A stretch of DNA of 64,000 nt from NCBI RefSeq assembly GCF_001640805.2, contig NC_066835.1, positions 4,577,563 through 4,641,562 of the forward strand, given 5' to 3'. This stretch comes from Lates calcarifer. Lineage: Eukaryota > Chordata > Actinopteri > Centropomidae. The notes beneath the pieces were generated by a model that saw only the letters and a list, made by a program, of their open reading frames with translations, searched no databases and was not told where the DNA came from. How positions within the stretch are numbered: position 1 is the first letter of the stretch; each line of letters starts with the position of its first letter. Below, piece after piece: positions 1-19,585 of this stretch. The translations under genes were made by a program, and so were the position numbers.

Positions 1-6055
<6,055 letters not shown>

Positions 6056-8172
6056 ACTCCTGCCCGGCAACGACCCTTTCTTTCTCACCCTCTCTGTTGC
6101 TATCGAACCAGTCACTCAAATCAATGCATGATGGTTCTCGTCTCTCATATCATCATATTTTTTTGTTGTTGTGTACAAGGATGGAGGAGGGATTTGAAGG
6201 AGGATAAGGAAAGTCATCACTGTCAGTTTACTTTCGTTTTTATATTTGGGAAAAATGAAGGGACACACATACATTCAATGATCAGTCGACAGAGGTGTCT
6301 GCTAATGTTCCTGAATATCTCTCTCTCTCTCTGGAACATCGGATTTCCAGGGAGCTCGTGACAACTTTTTTTTTTTTTTTTGTTTGTTTGTTTTTTTGCA
6401 GGGTGGGGATCGCGCAGTTTCTCCTCCAATACTCATGTATATCATGTATATACTGTACGTCTATGTATATCATAAGATGAAGTACATTCATCTTCATGTA
6501 TGGTGCACACTCTCTGGCATTGAAAGGCAGTATTATGTAGCGTAGCTTCCTGGTCTGATCTGAATGGGTGATCGGAGGGGTTGGAGGTGGGTGGGGGGGA
6601 TTATTGGGATTTTACTGCTATATGATGTTTCATTGAGAAAAAGAAGGCCTAAGATCCCATTAGATTTTTATGGATATCTACTGGCATTTTGTTGATTTTA
6701 ACATTTTAAATGTTTTTTTTTTCATTTGTACATATTGTTTTCCTCCTTTATGTTGTTTTATTTATTCATTTTTATTCTTATTATTGTGCTTTTACTTTGA
6801 TATGTTGTTTAAGATGACCATATTCCAGTTTACAGTGACAGAGAGAGAGAGAAATTGTGAATTAAGGCTGATCTCTTTGGGATTTGTGGTTTTGTTTAAG
6901 TGGAAGAATATGAAACTTTAGTGAAATAAGGAGTTCCCATAATGCATTTGATCAATGACACCAGTAGCACATATCGTTTGAGCCGCCATGTGTTTATAAA
7001 GTATGGCTGTGCATTTGGTCTGAAAGTGTGTGTGTGCATGTGGATATGCACTGTATGCTTGAGGCTAACTTTTACAGTATTACCATGTTGTGTTGTTTCT
7101 TAATTTGTAAGTATTTTAAAGTTCTTCTATCAACGAGCAGTAAACTTAAGATAGTTGTAACCTGTCACTATACTGCATGATCCTACGAACCAGACAATGA
7201 AAAAAAAACCCACAAAAACATTTAACGCACAGCAGTATATCTTTTTGTAGCTCTGCAGCCTCCTCAGCACCGTACCAGGCAGAAATGACTGAATATTTGT
7301 CTTGCTTTGGGACAAACCCTGACCCCACTCTCTTTTCCTCTGACAGACAGGAAAAAACCTCACTAAGGGCTCGTTCATCACTCTCTAGCTGAATGCTTTT
7401 ATAACCTCCTGGATTAGTCTGCTTACAGAGCAGTAAAATGAAGGGACATGTTTCACAAGACAGGAGCAAGTTCAGACGCTTGCTCTGATTTGGATTTTCA
7501 GGGTTTTCCAGACTTATGTAGTAATCTGACAGAAACCAGTGGCCATGTTTATATTAGCACATAGAAATCTTTAATATTTGGGATACCTATTCTAACATAT
7601 TTGGATTACATAGAACACTTGGAGATATGGCATCAAATCAGCTTCTCTGATTCTAATGAAATGTAAGACTTAAAGCTACTTTAAACTGTATGATATTAGA
7701 CTTTTAAAACACAGCCTTGACTAAATAAAACATTAAAAACCTCCATCTGAAATAGTGCACGTATGTAAACAGAGCCACTGGTTGCAGCAGTGCCAGCGCC
7801 ACTCTCATATCATCTGTTTAAGGCCCCTATTGCCAGATCACTGTTGCCATCTTCTGCTTTTGGTGATCAAACACTCTACAAATTCAGTGTGTGAAGTAGC
7901 TAACCATTGGGCAGACTGAAAAAGAAAATTACAGTTGAAGTAAATCTGCATATTTAGTGGACTTGTTGCCTTGATGTTATCACTGAAGACACAGTTTGGG
8001 ACAAAAATACTATTTTCATTTCAATCAAAAATGTGTCTTTGTATGACACACGACAAACTCAAGGGTTTTGACTGAAGAGCACTCCAAAAGCACTAGTAGA
8101 ATCTTTTATCATAAAACACTGCTGTTATACTGGCATTTCTGTATTTTATAGGCTGATACCAATTCTATGTGT
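6056..8172 (+). other. hpca: hpca 3' untranslated region and downstream sequence
   Basis: Follows the hpca stop codon directly. It has T-rich runs (6366-6400, 6714-6723) and a candidate poly(A) signal AATAAA at 7724-7729. The end of the transcript cannot be fixed from sequence; an alternative signal lies at 9833-9838. I saw no open frame that looks like a protein. Confidence 0.5.
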
Positions 8173-8180
8173 GTATTTAG

Positions 8181-8705
8181 CAGTGGTGGAACGTAACTAA
8201 GTACATTTTCTCAAGTACTGGACACATATCAGAACAATACTACAGTACATTACTTGAATATTTTAATTGTATGCTACCTAATACTTCTTCTCCATCACAT
8301 TAAGGCAAATATTGTACTTTACTGCATTTATCTGACAACTTGAGTTTATTTTTCAGATTAAGATTTAACACACAAAAACTGATTACTTCATAATATATGT
8401 ATTAGTATAGATTAAAGTACTCAAAAGTAGTAAAAGTAATAAAAATTAAATTAAGCTCCACCTGAACTAACTACGACTTAAAAGTCCTGCTTACATATTA
8501 ATGCATCAATAATAATCAAATAATGTCATACTGTAACACTGACTAAGGTCGATCTCTGCATATTGAGTACTTGTACTTTTGATACTTGATATTTATTTCT
8601 GATATTTCTGTACTTCTGTAAGTGTAATGACTTTTATTTGTAATGGGGTCTTTTTATAGTGTGGTACTACTTCTTATACCTAACTGAATACTTCCTCCAC
8701 CACTG
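8181..8705. mobile_element. non-autonomous hAT-like MITE
   Basis: Starts cagtggtggaacgtaacta and ends cttcctccaccactg, giving terminal inverted repeats CAGTGGTGGA. The flanks gtatttag (8173-8180) and gtaactag (8706-8713) agree at 6 of 8 positions, as expected for a decayed 8-bp target duplication. The interior is AT-rich with phrases such as taagtacattt and ctcaagtact that I recognise from a very abundant teleost MITE. No coding capacity. Assignment to hAT rests on the 8-bp duplication. Confidence 0.75.
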
Positions 8706-8713
8706 GTAACTAG

Positions 8714-9832
8714 CGAAGCTGGCCATGGCCTTACTGTACTCCTCCTCAGAGAACAATGGACAAGATACAGTATTTATTCTTACTGTTTTAGGAAATCCCT
8801 CTCAAATGGGACATTGACATTGACATTTACACACTCTGGGAAAAGTGAGGAATCAAACCCAAACACTTTATCACACCTGGATGATTTCTCTGTCCGCCAA
8901 GTGAGAATAAAATAACCTTTTGTTCGCAGGTCAGAGAGGAAACTCCACCGTACCAGACTTAACTGACAAAATCAAAATTTTAAACAAGACCAATATCAGT
9001 CTGAAATGTCAGTCTAATTGTGATTTACATGTTGTGTTGCCCAACATTTTACTACCTCACAAACTGAATTGTGTGCAATGGTGGCAAAGTGAGTTACCAA
9101 TCAGAGCCTGAGAGTCTGTGCTGGCGATGCTGCATCCACATGACATTAGACTGATCTAAGGTTAACTTAACCAAACATTTGCACAGGAGCTTCCTAACCA
9201 GCCGCACCTCTGCTTTGGAGATCCTGTAGTGTCACTGCCTTCTGCTGGTAGGATAAGGAAACAACAGTTGCTACCCCGTGATCTATTACAGTTCAACCCT
9301 TTTCTATTCTCACTGCCTCTGATAAACTGGTACCTTGTGTTGGATAAATACGCCCCCTTCTTTCTGCCCTCCTAACCTCTCTTTCCTTCCTTCCTATTTT
9401 TTCTGTTGCATGAAAACCTCACGTGAGGATGTCATGTTTGTTTCGTTGGACCTGAGATCGCAATATACGATAAGTGTTTCAAAGCTGCACGTGTGGACTG
9501 TTTCCTCATTTCTGCTTGTTTAGAATGTGTGTGGAGTGAAGCACAGTATTTCATTGTGGACATGGCTAATGTCTGGTCTGACAGTTGAACGCTGCTGTCA
9601 TGCATTTGCAGTCTGTCAAAGAGCAATGTAGGCCCTTATTAACATAGACCTGACAGGATGTGGGTGAAATGTGTTTGTACCAACATTTCAGTGTGTCAAC
9701 TTGAGCAACTTGAGTGTAACCAGTCATACCTGTCAGGTCACTATAGCTGCTGCATTACCACATATTAAAAAGAAACGTTTTCAGTGACAGAGTTCAGGTA
9801 TAAAAACACACAGAAAAAGTTGTATACATTTG
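8714..9832. other. intergenic sequence or distal hpca 3' UTR
   Basis: No coding exon recognised. The frames at 8920-9111 and 9335-9523 have no recognisable content. A CTCF-like motif lies at 9235-9248. Confidence 0.5.
9235..9248 (-). promoter_or_regulatory. CTCF-like motif
   Basis: Read on the minus strand it is CCAGCAGAAGGCAG, which fits the CCANNAGRNGGCA core of the vertebrate CTCF site. It sits between the convergent hpca and tmem54 genes. A short motif match is weak evidence. Confidence 0.3.
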
Positions 9833-9847
9833 AATAAAAACTTTATT
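9833..9847. terminator. overlapping poly(A) signals on both strands between convergent genes
   Basis: AATAAA at 9833-9838 on the plus strand and TTTATT at 9842-9847 (AATAAA on the minus strand) lie four bases apart. The minus signal is the likely end of tmem54, about 0.7 kb after its stop codon. The plus signal could serve a long hpca 3' UTR. Inference from motif and position only. Confidence 0.4.
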
Positions 9848-10016
9848 TACTTAGGGTAATAAATACAAAATCTTACAGCACAAGTTTCTCATGAAACTAG
9901 CTTTTCGATGACTGAAACTGCAGAAAAAATGCACACAAACTTTTTCCTCAATTATTCAAAAATACAAACCAGAGTTTCAGCCTTGGCAACAGCAGGTGAA
10001 AGGTTGAAGGCACATC

Positions 10017-10038
10017 CACACACACACACACACACACT
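10017..10038. repeat. (CA)n microsatellite
   Basis: Uninterrupted CA run in the presumed tmem54 3' UTR; a shorter CA run lies near 10327-10341. Confidence 0.9.
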
Positions 10039-10542
10039 GTGTTTCATTTGTGGGGACATTTCCTAATTCCTTACCTCCATTATATGTGTAAACGTGAGTC
10101 ATTAAAGTATAGTTCAACTTCAGGTCTTTATGCTACATCAAGCTAACCACATCTTAACTCCTAAAGAGGAAATTCATATTTTCCAAAGTGCTCAACCATT
10201 TCTTTAAACTTAGCCTTAGCTGGCACCATGTCTCCACTTCATAGGATCAGTTTCATCTTTGGAACCTGATATGAATAATTTGGCCCTTGTCAACACAGAA
10301 ACACACTCACATATCTGGCATTCCACACACACACACACACAGCACCGATGCTCTAAGCAGCAGAAGTTTCATGCATTGGGTTCAAGCTGAGGTCCACTGT
10401 ATTGCTAAATAAAACATCCTCAGTCTCAGAGTCCTTTGAAGGCAGGAAAACGTGGTTGGTGAGCACAACGTTGGAAGCAGCGGCATCAGTACATCGCCTC
10501 ACAGCCCTACTTCTTGACGAAGCTCTGGCCTGTCAAATACGG

Positions 10543-13500
10543 CTAAATCCAGAAGCTGGACCTTTCCATCGTGCCCCTCTTCAGCAGCTGGTGTTCCTCC
10601 GGTGCCCTTTGCTGGCTGCCAGCCCTCGTTTCTGGCCTTTCTCTGCCTGACCTTTCTCTGTGCGGCTGGTGAAGAGGCCGCCTCTCCGAGGGAGGAAGAC
10701 TCCGGTGCTGACGGGGAGGATGCTGCGGAGGGGGAGGAGGTCGTTGCTGCCGTTTTGGTGGTGCGGTGTTCAGTCTTGGAGGTTTGTGACTGCTTCTTGG
10801 AGGTTCAGTATAGCGTGCTGGAGGTTGACTGTAGTTTCTTGGCGAATCAGTGTAACGAGAGGGAGCAGCTTCCTCCATCGGCCTCACCACATTGATCTAC
10901 ACGAACACAAGGAAATTACTTTATGACAGTTTCTTAATCCAGTTTTAAAATGTTGCCTTGTGCACCATCTAAAGGATTCAGCTTTTAAAGCATTTGATTC
11001 AAAATCTCACCGCTCTCCCGTAATCTCTGGGTCTCTTCTTGTGAGGGCAGCATGGCAGACCCAGGAATGAAACGCAGACAGCCAAGCACCTCGCAGAAAA
11101 CACCATCTGGATGACACAAGTCACGATCAGAGGCACCCAGAGGATCAGAGTGGTGCTCTGGGGGAGGGATGGAGGAGTTGTGTTAGCGGCAGCCACCAGC
11201 TGGACCGTATGGAGCACAATTTGAGGCAAGGGCGCTCAGCAGCTTCACATAAATGAGAATACAGTATGGGTAATGATGTGATACAGAACATTATTTTTCT
11301 CAGACGGCTATGGAGCGCTGCCAAAAAAAAAAAAAAATCCACAGCAGCAAAGTCTAGGACTTTCAGTTTGCACAGGAGACTCAGCATTGTGAATAAAATA
11401 TACAGACCAGAATGTATCAAAGTAAAAGTGTACAGAGGGAATTCAAAGAAGAAGCTGTCTTTTTGTAAGGCCTGCTGACTACAGAGAGTGCGAAAGTTTA
11501 CAGTTCGAAGTTTGGGGCTGTCTTTGGAATTCATGATGAAATATTGAGAAAGCACAAAAATATATACAAACCTTGCATAACCATCATTACTGCCTCTAAG
11601 CAACTATCGAAACCACAAACCCGAAACACACTTTCAGGTGATGTAATGCGCACCCCAACCACCTCCCTCCCCCCAGCAGCTCTGGGTGAACAGCAAGGTC
11701 TCCAGGCTCTGTGGACCACAACACAACTTAGTCAGGTCTGTGCTGACTGTGAGTCAGGGCTGATTTTCTGATTAAAAATTTGGTTTATGACGACTCTGGT
11801 CTTATTTTCAGCCATCAGTTTTAAAGTTACACCAAGGATGAGCACATCTAAAATGACAGTAATTACCCCTCATTTCAGGAAAACTGATAACTGAACATTC
11901 TGGGTGTACATTTTACTGTTACATTTACTAGTCTTGCCCATTTTTATCTTGCAGTTTTAACATTACTGATTAGAATGGTTGCAAAAACTACACAACCAAG
12001 TTATCATAAACAAGAATTATCCTTTAATGATTAGCTAACGAGTTCACTATTGGATGGCTACTCATTGCTCTTACCTGCACATGAAACTAGCTAAAACTAG
12101 CATGACAGTTATATGCAAATAATTGCTACGCCAAATTAGCTAAACAAAAACACTTGCGGAAACTGTTGATAGTGACAACAATATCTGGGAAGTTGTTGAA
12201 AGGCTCTGCAATTTTTCAGTAACACAAGCAGCTTATGCTAACCGCTAACAGTGTTTGGTATGGCATGGTTGCTGCCATAGCCCCTGTGTAGTTACATAGA
12301 GGATAACACTTTACTTTAAATCCCCATATTTAGAATTTATAAGCTGTAGACAGTTTTAATGCATTAATGCATTTATCAAATTTTAACTTCTCCTATGAAG
12401 GCAAGAAAGTGTTACCTATTTATCTGTCACTATCACTGCTTTCTGTGACAGTGAGTAACAGAATGTACTGTAAACAGACAACTGCATGACAGCTGTCTGC
12501 TATATATATATATATATATATATATATAACATATAATATATACAGTATATAGAGTACAATATTTAATAATGAAATAATTCAAGCTTTACCCACTGTCATG
12601 CTGTATTACAGAAGTGAATGAACAAATATAAACACAGCTGTTGCAGGGATTGTACGTCTGTCTAACGACGTGTCTGCGCTATTAATGGGCGAAATCCAAC
12701 ACTGAACTATAAGTCGAAGCCTACGCTGTATGTATCTACAGCGGGACTGTCATTAACCCCTTGTGTCAAGTATAAATCCAGCTTAAGACAAAGGTCACTT
12801 AACTGACAAATTGTAGACTACAAGCTGTGCTAAAATGCCAGAGTGGTGCTGATGTGTAGATGCAGCTGTGAGGCTGAGCAGGCCTGACAGTCCATCTGTA
12901 ATACACTGGAACAGGACGCAGCCTGAAGTGGGCCGACAGGGTCAGGTCAGCATTTCTGCCACCAGCCCATGGGCTGCAGAGTGCGACTGACTGAGTGACA
13001 GAAAAGACAGACACCCTGCCTCCTACTCCCTCCTTCTCTCACACCCTATGTATACACACACACACAAAGTGGACACAGCCACCACACCGCTCTGTCGTGT
13101 TCATGCCGCGGTAACAATGGCCGGCTTATTCAAAGTGCCAGCTGCTGCTGCAAAAAGTCACAGTTCATGCTTTAATCTCGGCGTCTGTATTACACACGAG
13201 TACACTCACATAGATGCGTGTGGGGTCAAAGGGGCACTCGTTAGTGATGCTGGAGTAGCCTATGGCATCGGGGAAGCGGCAGTGAGTCAGCAGGCTCCGC
13301 CCGCCATGAATGATGGCCCTCACCACAGACACCAAGAGTCCGATGGCTGAAGCTGCTGCCATCACTGCTGCTGCCAAACTGACAGCGAAAAGTGACCACG
13401 TCTGTGGGAGACACACGACCAAAAGAATTAGGAAAGAAAACATGATGGCTGATATGATGAGGATGACAGCTGGGAAACTGGGGCACCTGCAGTAGTAAAT

Positions 13501-16500
13501 AGATAAAAGCACAGCAAACAATATTAAACAATACAAGGTTCAGATAAATATAGCAGATTTTACTTCAAAGTAATGTGTAACCCAACTACACTGATTCATG
13601 AAAATCCCTTCATTTGTCTTAAGTGTTACCCTGATGATGTCACCAGGTGTAAATTATGTGCATATGCAGTACATGCAGTGTAACCACATTCTTCACCCTG
13701 AGTTCACAGAGCACAGACCCACAGACTGGATGTCAATGACCATATAATCTATTCAGTTTGAGACCATGTGTAAATACAAGGAATACATGGCGCCAATAGG
13801 TCAAATTTTCCAAATCATGGGAGATTAAACAGCATGACAAATCTATATATTGAAAACATCCACACAGGGTCCCACAATTTATGCTATATAAAGAAGATAA
13901 AATGCAATACTCTACAACCTTTTTTTGGTAGAACATCATTTCCTGGACAGATTTTTGATGGTTGTGGATGTCCTAAATGATCAGACTAGGTTTAAAGGAT
14001 ATTTGATAATTTTCTCATCTCTCAACAAATCCCATAAGCTGCTACAATTTGTTGATTAATCAGTTAGTTGGTCTACATAAAACTAATCTGCAAGTGGTCT
14101 GATAAATGGTTCACTGTTTCAGGAATTAAATTTAATTTATTACCTCTGAGTTTGAGCCTCTTGATCAGACAAAACAAGACATTTAAAAGACAGCGATTTG
14201 GGCTTTTAATATATATGTTTGTGATATCTCCACCTGGAGCCAATGGGCCTGAGGTTGCCACACACATGATAGGGGTGGATAGAAGTATAAAAGACTGACT
14301 CACACACTGTTGGTCCCCAAACTCCCAGTAAAAAGTTTCACCATTACAGACTAAAGCTATCAGTTCTGCACAATAATAAGTGATAAAGAAATGTTCTGGG
14401 TAGAGAAACCCATCCTTTGATAAGTTTACAGAAGGTGAGACATGGGTACAGAAAGCCTCTAGACGTTTCAAATTAAATGGAAACCTGATAAGAACAATAA
14501 GAAATAACACAATCTGTCTGGGAGATTAGAAACGGTAGCGGTCAGCACATGTGATAAAGAACTGTTAACGTAAAAAAGGGAGTGTTGAGATTACATGTTA
14601 TTCATGATGTATGATGCTCGGATGATTGAATATGATAACAAGACCGATGAGGAGGTAACCTGCTGTTTGTCAGCCCTGCCATGCCCAGTTCACAGTTGCT
14701 CTCACCAACAAAAGAACCTGGGAGTGGTTTACCATGGGCAGGTTTGCCCGGGCTTAGTCATTCTGTTCAGATCGCTGCCTCGTCAGTCCTGTCTGAGCAG
14801 CCCGACAGCTGACTGAATAAACAGAGAGGAGAAGCCGTGCTGCACGACCAGAAGGGGAGAGAGAGAAAGGAAAAAAAAAAAAACACACAGACTATTCCAG
14901 CTCTGCAGGGCTGGATTCAGACACCTGAGGCAGCACGCAGGAGCGCAAAGGAGTGTTTTTTGTTTTAATGCCCTCCTGACGAGACAGGCGAAGAGAAAAG
15001 CTGGGAAATATCAAAGAGAATGCAAGTGTATGTGCAGTTCAGATCAAAATTAGTGAAGTGAAAGGAAAATACTGATCTGGCAAGTAGGGAGGGATCCCAG
15101 AGAAAGTGAAAACAAAAGAACTGTACAGATTACCTGTCTGCATTTTTTAAATATATTTTTTGCAGCTTCTTGAGAACTTTACAACACTGTAGGAAAAAAA
15201 GTGATACTAACCAGGCATCTACTCTTCTTGTTTTTAGACAGGACAATAGCCAGAATGCCAACAACAACTCCCTGCAGAGACAAGACAGATATTAGTCCAG
15301 TTATAACTATACAGAGGAAAGGAATGACACATAAAGAAAATTAACATTTCACATCATATATTTCTCATCCAGTCTCAAGACACTCGAGGTAGCAACACAG
15401 GCAAAGTCAAAACATCACAGCCGTGCTATCATTACAAGCATTTCAAACATGCGTTTAAGTGCCTTTTGTGTGTGTTTTGAACATTGTTTTTGTGGCCTGA
15501 GAAAAACAACACAGAAATAGCCCTTTAACTTTCCATTCAATTTGATTTAGCAGTTTGACATTTTCAGCTAAAATCACTCGCTGAGTCAAACAGCCATTTC
15601 CTGTATTTTCAAAATGGAAATCACATATATTTGAGCTCGCTACATATAAAAGAGGAGTTGTACAATTAACTCCAATGACTAGAAGAATCCTGTGATTTGT
15701 CTGACTCAGATTTTAAATCATTTGCAGGATTTAACATTGTCCTGCACGTTTTTTTAAGGGGCTACATGCTACTATTTTAACACACACTTATGTACTGTAA
15801 TTTACTTTTCTAAAGAGAGGCTTTTATGGCATTATGGGCAAAATAATTTGATGTAATGTGATGTTTTTTGTTGAGAAAGTTTCTACAGCACTTGAAGACC
15901 CATTCTAGGAAGATGTTTTGAAGGAGTAGGATGCATTTGTAACTTGTGGTATGCAGCAAGCAGCCGCAGCCATGATGGAAAATTCCACCAACTTTTCACA
16001 ACAAAAGTGTGAAGCAGATTAAACATTAAAGTGTTGTTTTTTAGTCTTTTTTTTCCCTTTATCTAATGGAAAGAATGTGTAAAGCAAGCTCCAGGATTCT
16101 CTTATGCTCCATAATATCACCAGAAATTGTTATCAGATCCCCCACTTAAAATGGCAGCTGTGCTATAAGATCACTACAAGGCTTCCTACACTCACCACCA
16201 GGCCAGAGGTCATAGCCACCACATTAGAGATGGCGTACTCCATGGCCCGGGCCTGCTTGTGGAGGTTGATGTGTCGTAGCACCACACCGTGTACCAGCGC
16301 TCCCAACAGGAAGTTCACGTGGCCAACGAGGACCATGCTCAGACCCATCTTCATCAGGGTCTTTGGTTCCTCCAGGCTGGCACAACACAATCCTGAAGAG
16401 AGGAGGCCAGAGGAGAAGCAGGTTAAAGCTGCAGGGCAGTGACATATAGAGAGTCTAAAAGCAGAGGGAGCAGTGATTTCAGAAAATGTTACATCATCCA

Positions 16501-17175
16501 TGGTGTCCATGTGGTATTGATCAGAGACTCACAGGAGGCCCAGTCAGAACCACCACAGAGATGTCACCTGCATTAATGATTAGCTGCTGAGCACATAACT
16601 ACAGTACAGGCTGTGTACACTGGCACACACTGGAACGAAGAAGCCAAACCTGATTTTACTCAAACAGAATCAATCACTGCTGCTTCTAAAAGTAATTGAA
16701 ATAAAACAGTAACATATCATATCATTTGATTATTAGAACATTTCATATTTAAGCAACGTTTTCAGTTCATGTCAAAGTAAGGTTATGAGAAAAGGGGGAT
16801 GATCATGTAACATGGAGCTTTTTTATACTGAACACAGCAACTTTCAGATGAGACATGTTGCTCTTGCTGGTGAAAATATCACATTTCAAGCTAAAACACA
16901 GAAACAGAGCATCACAAACGACATCTGAAAAGTAACAAAGTTAAGATAATCAGAGGAAAGACTGATGTCTGGCCTTAACTGTAATCAACCCCAGTAACAA
17001 CAGGTACATCTAATGTTACAGAATACATCTGAATGATTTGCTAAATTTGATTATTGTACTTGATCTGGTCATTTAAACATGGTTCATGCACATGATGGTA
17101 CAAATGACCAATGTTGCATACAGAATGATAGAAACAGAATTAAGTAGCCTTTTGGAGTGAGAGCCTATATATTCA

Positions 17176-17216
<41 letters not shown>

Positions 17217-17864
17217 CAACACATTTAACCTGGCCCCATGAACCATTTTCACACATTCCAGCATGCACCTCAGATACTTAAAACCATGTGGGCCAAATAA
17301 TGTGACTGCCATAATAGGCCAGATATACTTACTTAGATCAGAGTAAATTGTCTGATCCAATAAATACTCATTATTCAACACCATCACTTTGATAGAAGTG
17401 TTGCTGAAAACCATTTGAACCTTTGAAATGACCCAAAATACCATGAAAATATTAGCATGATAAAGCAATTTCAAAGCTTTCCTTAAAGGGCACCAGAGTT
17501 CATCATCTCCAGACTCGTGTGCCACATCACTAATACACCCAAACAAACACTCCCGAAACTTTTAAACAAACACTGTTATTTACATACATTTAAATAAACT
17601 TCCCGACATTGAAGCATACTTGGCTAGGTGCATTTAGTATGGACAAAGCACAGTCAAAGAAAAGCACAGTAGACAAAGAAATCTCAGAAAACCTCATAGG
17701 GTATCATGGCATTGTCATGTTACACCTAAAAACAAACTTCGACTCGTTTCGGCATCAAGCCAACACGTTTGTTTTTAAGTGTAAAGGGATAATAAAGCAG
17801 TTTAATGTGTAAAGGGAAAATGCCTTGAAACTTCCCAGGCTCATTTATTACCTGCACCGGTCAT
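10543..17864 (-). CDS. tmem54: TMEM54/KRTCAP3-family four-helix membrane protein
   Basis: Six coding exons on the minus strand: 17852-17864 (ATG, encoding MTGA), 16196-16392, 15212-15271, 13210-13401, 11011-11157, 10543-10896 (TAG 10543-10545). All junctions are GT-AG with matching phases; the total is 963 nt, 320 residues. Predicted helices are at about residues 22-43, 57-82, 92-118 and 155-180. The signature CPFDPTRIY ends exon 4 at residue 154, and LVGHVNFLLGALVHG sits in helix 1. Both motifs belong to the TMEM54/KRTCAP3 (BCLP) family, whose molecular role is poorly known. Helix 1 is as close to KRTCAP3 as to TMEM54; convergence with hpca, as in human, favours tmem54. The last exon encodes a Pro/Arg-rich tail of about 117 residues that makes the protein roughly 100 residues longer than human TMEM54. 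The 13-nt first coding exon was chosen because it joins in phase with the next exon and has a gtaata donor. Confidence 0.87.
12500..12528. repeat. (TA)n microsatellite
   Basis: Pure TA run inside a tmem54 intron (11158-13209), extended by less regular atataatatatac. Confidence 0.9.
13402..15211 (-). other. tmem54: tmem54 intron
   Basis: Donor gttagt after exon 3, acceptor tctcccacag before exon 4. The segment near 14640-14880 is richer in GC but shows no exon I can support. Confidence 0.7.
17178..17210. repeat. (GT)n microsatellite
   Basis: Pure GT run in the first tmem54 intron; it produces false His-Thr-rich frames on the opposite strand. Confidence 0.9.
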
Positions 17865-19585
17865 CTCTGTCAGGTCACCATTCGCTTTAACTGTCTTGAC
17901 TACACCAGTGTGTCCCCTCGTCTCCTTATGACAATCCTATCAGACAACGGCACAGACTGCAAACGGCACTTCTGCTCAAATATTTCAAAATAAAATCACC
18001 TCGCCTTATCTCAGAACTTATCACAGTATGATAAACCTGTCAGTTTATCAGAAATTCATCAACTACAACTCAATTAATGTAGTTTTTAAAATAAGAGTTG
18101 GATACATTGCACGAACTGAGCAAAAATAGTTTAAAAAGCTGAACAAAAACTAGCAAAGTAAAGAAGCAAGTTTAGGAAGAAGTTTAAGAAGCATTATGTT
18201 GTAAATCAGTACTCTAAATACCATCTTAACTTCTCTAAATTTTCCTTACATACACTGTAGAAGTCAAATGCACTTTACAGGGTGTAGCATTTTATGCTTT
18301 TATTTTGAAACAAAAGTTGCTAATTGCCCGTTGTCTGTTGAATTTCGGCAACTTTAATGCAGGTGAACGCAGGCGCACGTGTGGGTAGGCATGTATAGCA
18401 TACATTAGCATATGCTAAGCTGTGGTCAACCGAGTTTATTCATAAAGGTTTTCTTTAGCATTAAATGTTGTTTTTGCTAATGCTTGTTAATGTTAATGGA
18501 CATCAATCTATTATGTTAGTTCCGGTGACAACACCTGGAAAGCCTGGAAAAACATGACAGACTGTACAATTTTAACATACGATGTGCTGAGCTTATACTT
18601 GAGAATATAAAGATAAGGTTACTGAAATATTTGTTAAAAATAATAAAATAGCAGTCTATGGTTACATGATTTCAGAAGTACTATTTAAAGCCTATGTCCT
18701 TAACCCTACCACGAAGTTACTAATGAGTACCACAAAAGATAGTTTATGAACGTTGTAGGAATTGAAATTTAACTTGTTAGTGTAACATGTAATGCACAAC
18801 CATAAAATAACGCTAAAGAAGTGGTATCATTCTCAAGACTTCCCAACCTTGACATGGTATTGTAATATGACTCTAGTGCCACCAGGTGGAGAATTGGCGA
18901 CATTAAAGGAAGAGAAAGCAGATCTTTGACATGAACATGTATTTTCTGCGATTTAATCTTAATTCAAAATGAAAAAAAAACAACTTACATTTCAGTGCTT
19001 TGACTAACATTTTCAGGAAATACAAAAAAAAAGAATAATAATAATAAGAAGAATAATAAATGGTCACAAAAATATGAGCATCTCCTTTTAATTTAATCAT
19101 CAATTTAGTCAATGATGTATCATTCCACTCTTTATTACAAATGTTGTAGATAATTCTAATAACATTGTAGGGCATTGAATGTTTATGCCAAAATATATAC
19201 ATTTACATAGAAAATTACGTAGAAATTTTAAATACCTGTAAGAGATTGGTTCACCTTTTCCACATCTATCTTAAAACAATACACACATGCCAGTGGGTAC
19301 ATTGAAAGAGTTATTAGTTGCTGTATGATTGCAATGTAGAGGTCATTTCATAATTTGAGGACACACTGGACAAAATCCTGAGGGTAAATTAGAGAAAGCA
19401 GAAAATCAGAAACGATTACAGCGACCAACAACTCTGTCAATGTACACAAAAGCATGTGAGTATTGTATTAAGTCAGATTTGGAGAAACGGTGAACCTATC
19501 CTTTGATGGAGAAAAAGTAATCACTCTATAGTTAATCAAACAGAGGTATAAGAAGACATCTTGATTCTCTACACTGGGCCTCCAG
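17865..19585. other. intergenic sequence between tmem54 and the gjb3-like connexin
   Basis: Upstream of tmem54 and downstream of the connexin, both on the minus strand. It should hold the tmem54 promoter and 5' UTR and the connexin 3' UTR. AT-rich from about 18960 to 19200. I saw no exon. Confidence 0.6.
18878..18890. promoter_or_regulatory. CTCF-like motif
   Basis: GCCACCAGGTGGA fits the CCACCAGGTGGC form of the CTCF core. Single motif match, no other support. Confidence 0.3.

Noticed and set aside
10602..10926. Plus-strand open frames over the tmem54 last exon
   Set aside because: Antisense shadows of the Pro/Arg-rich tmem54 tail, which is supported by splice phase and family sequence.
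13402..13489. Hydrophobic open segment (VILIISAIMFSFLILLVV) directly before tmem54 exon 4, with its own acceptor ctactactgcag
   Set aside because: Use of that acceptor puts the segment in the wrong frame with exon 3; the acceptor at 13402 gives the conserved family sequence.
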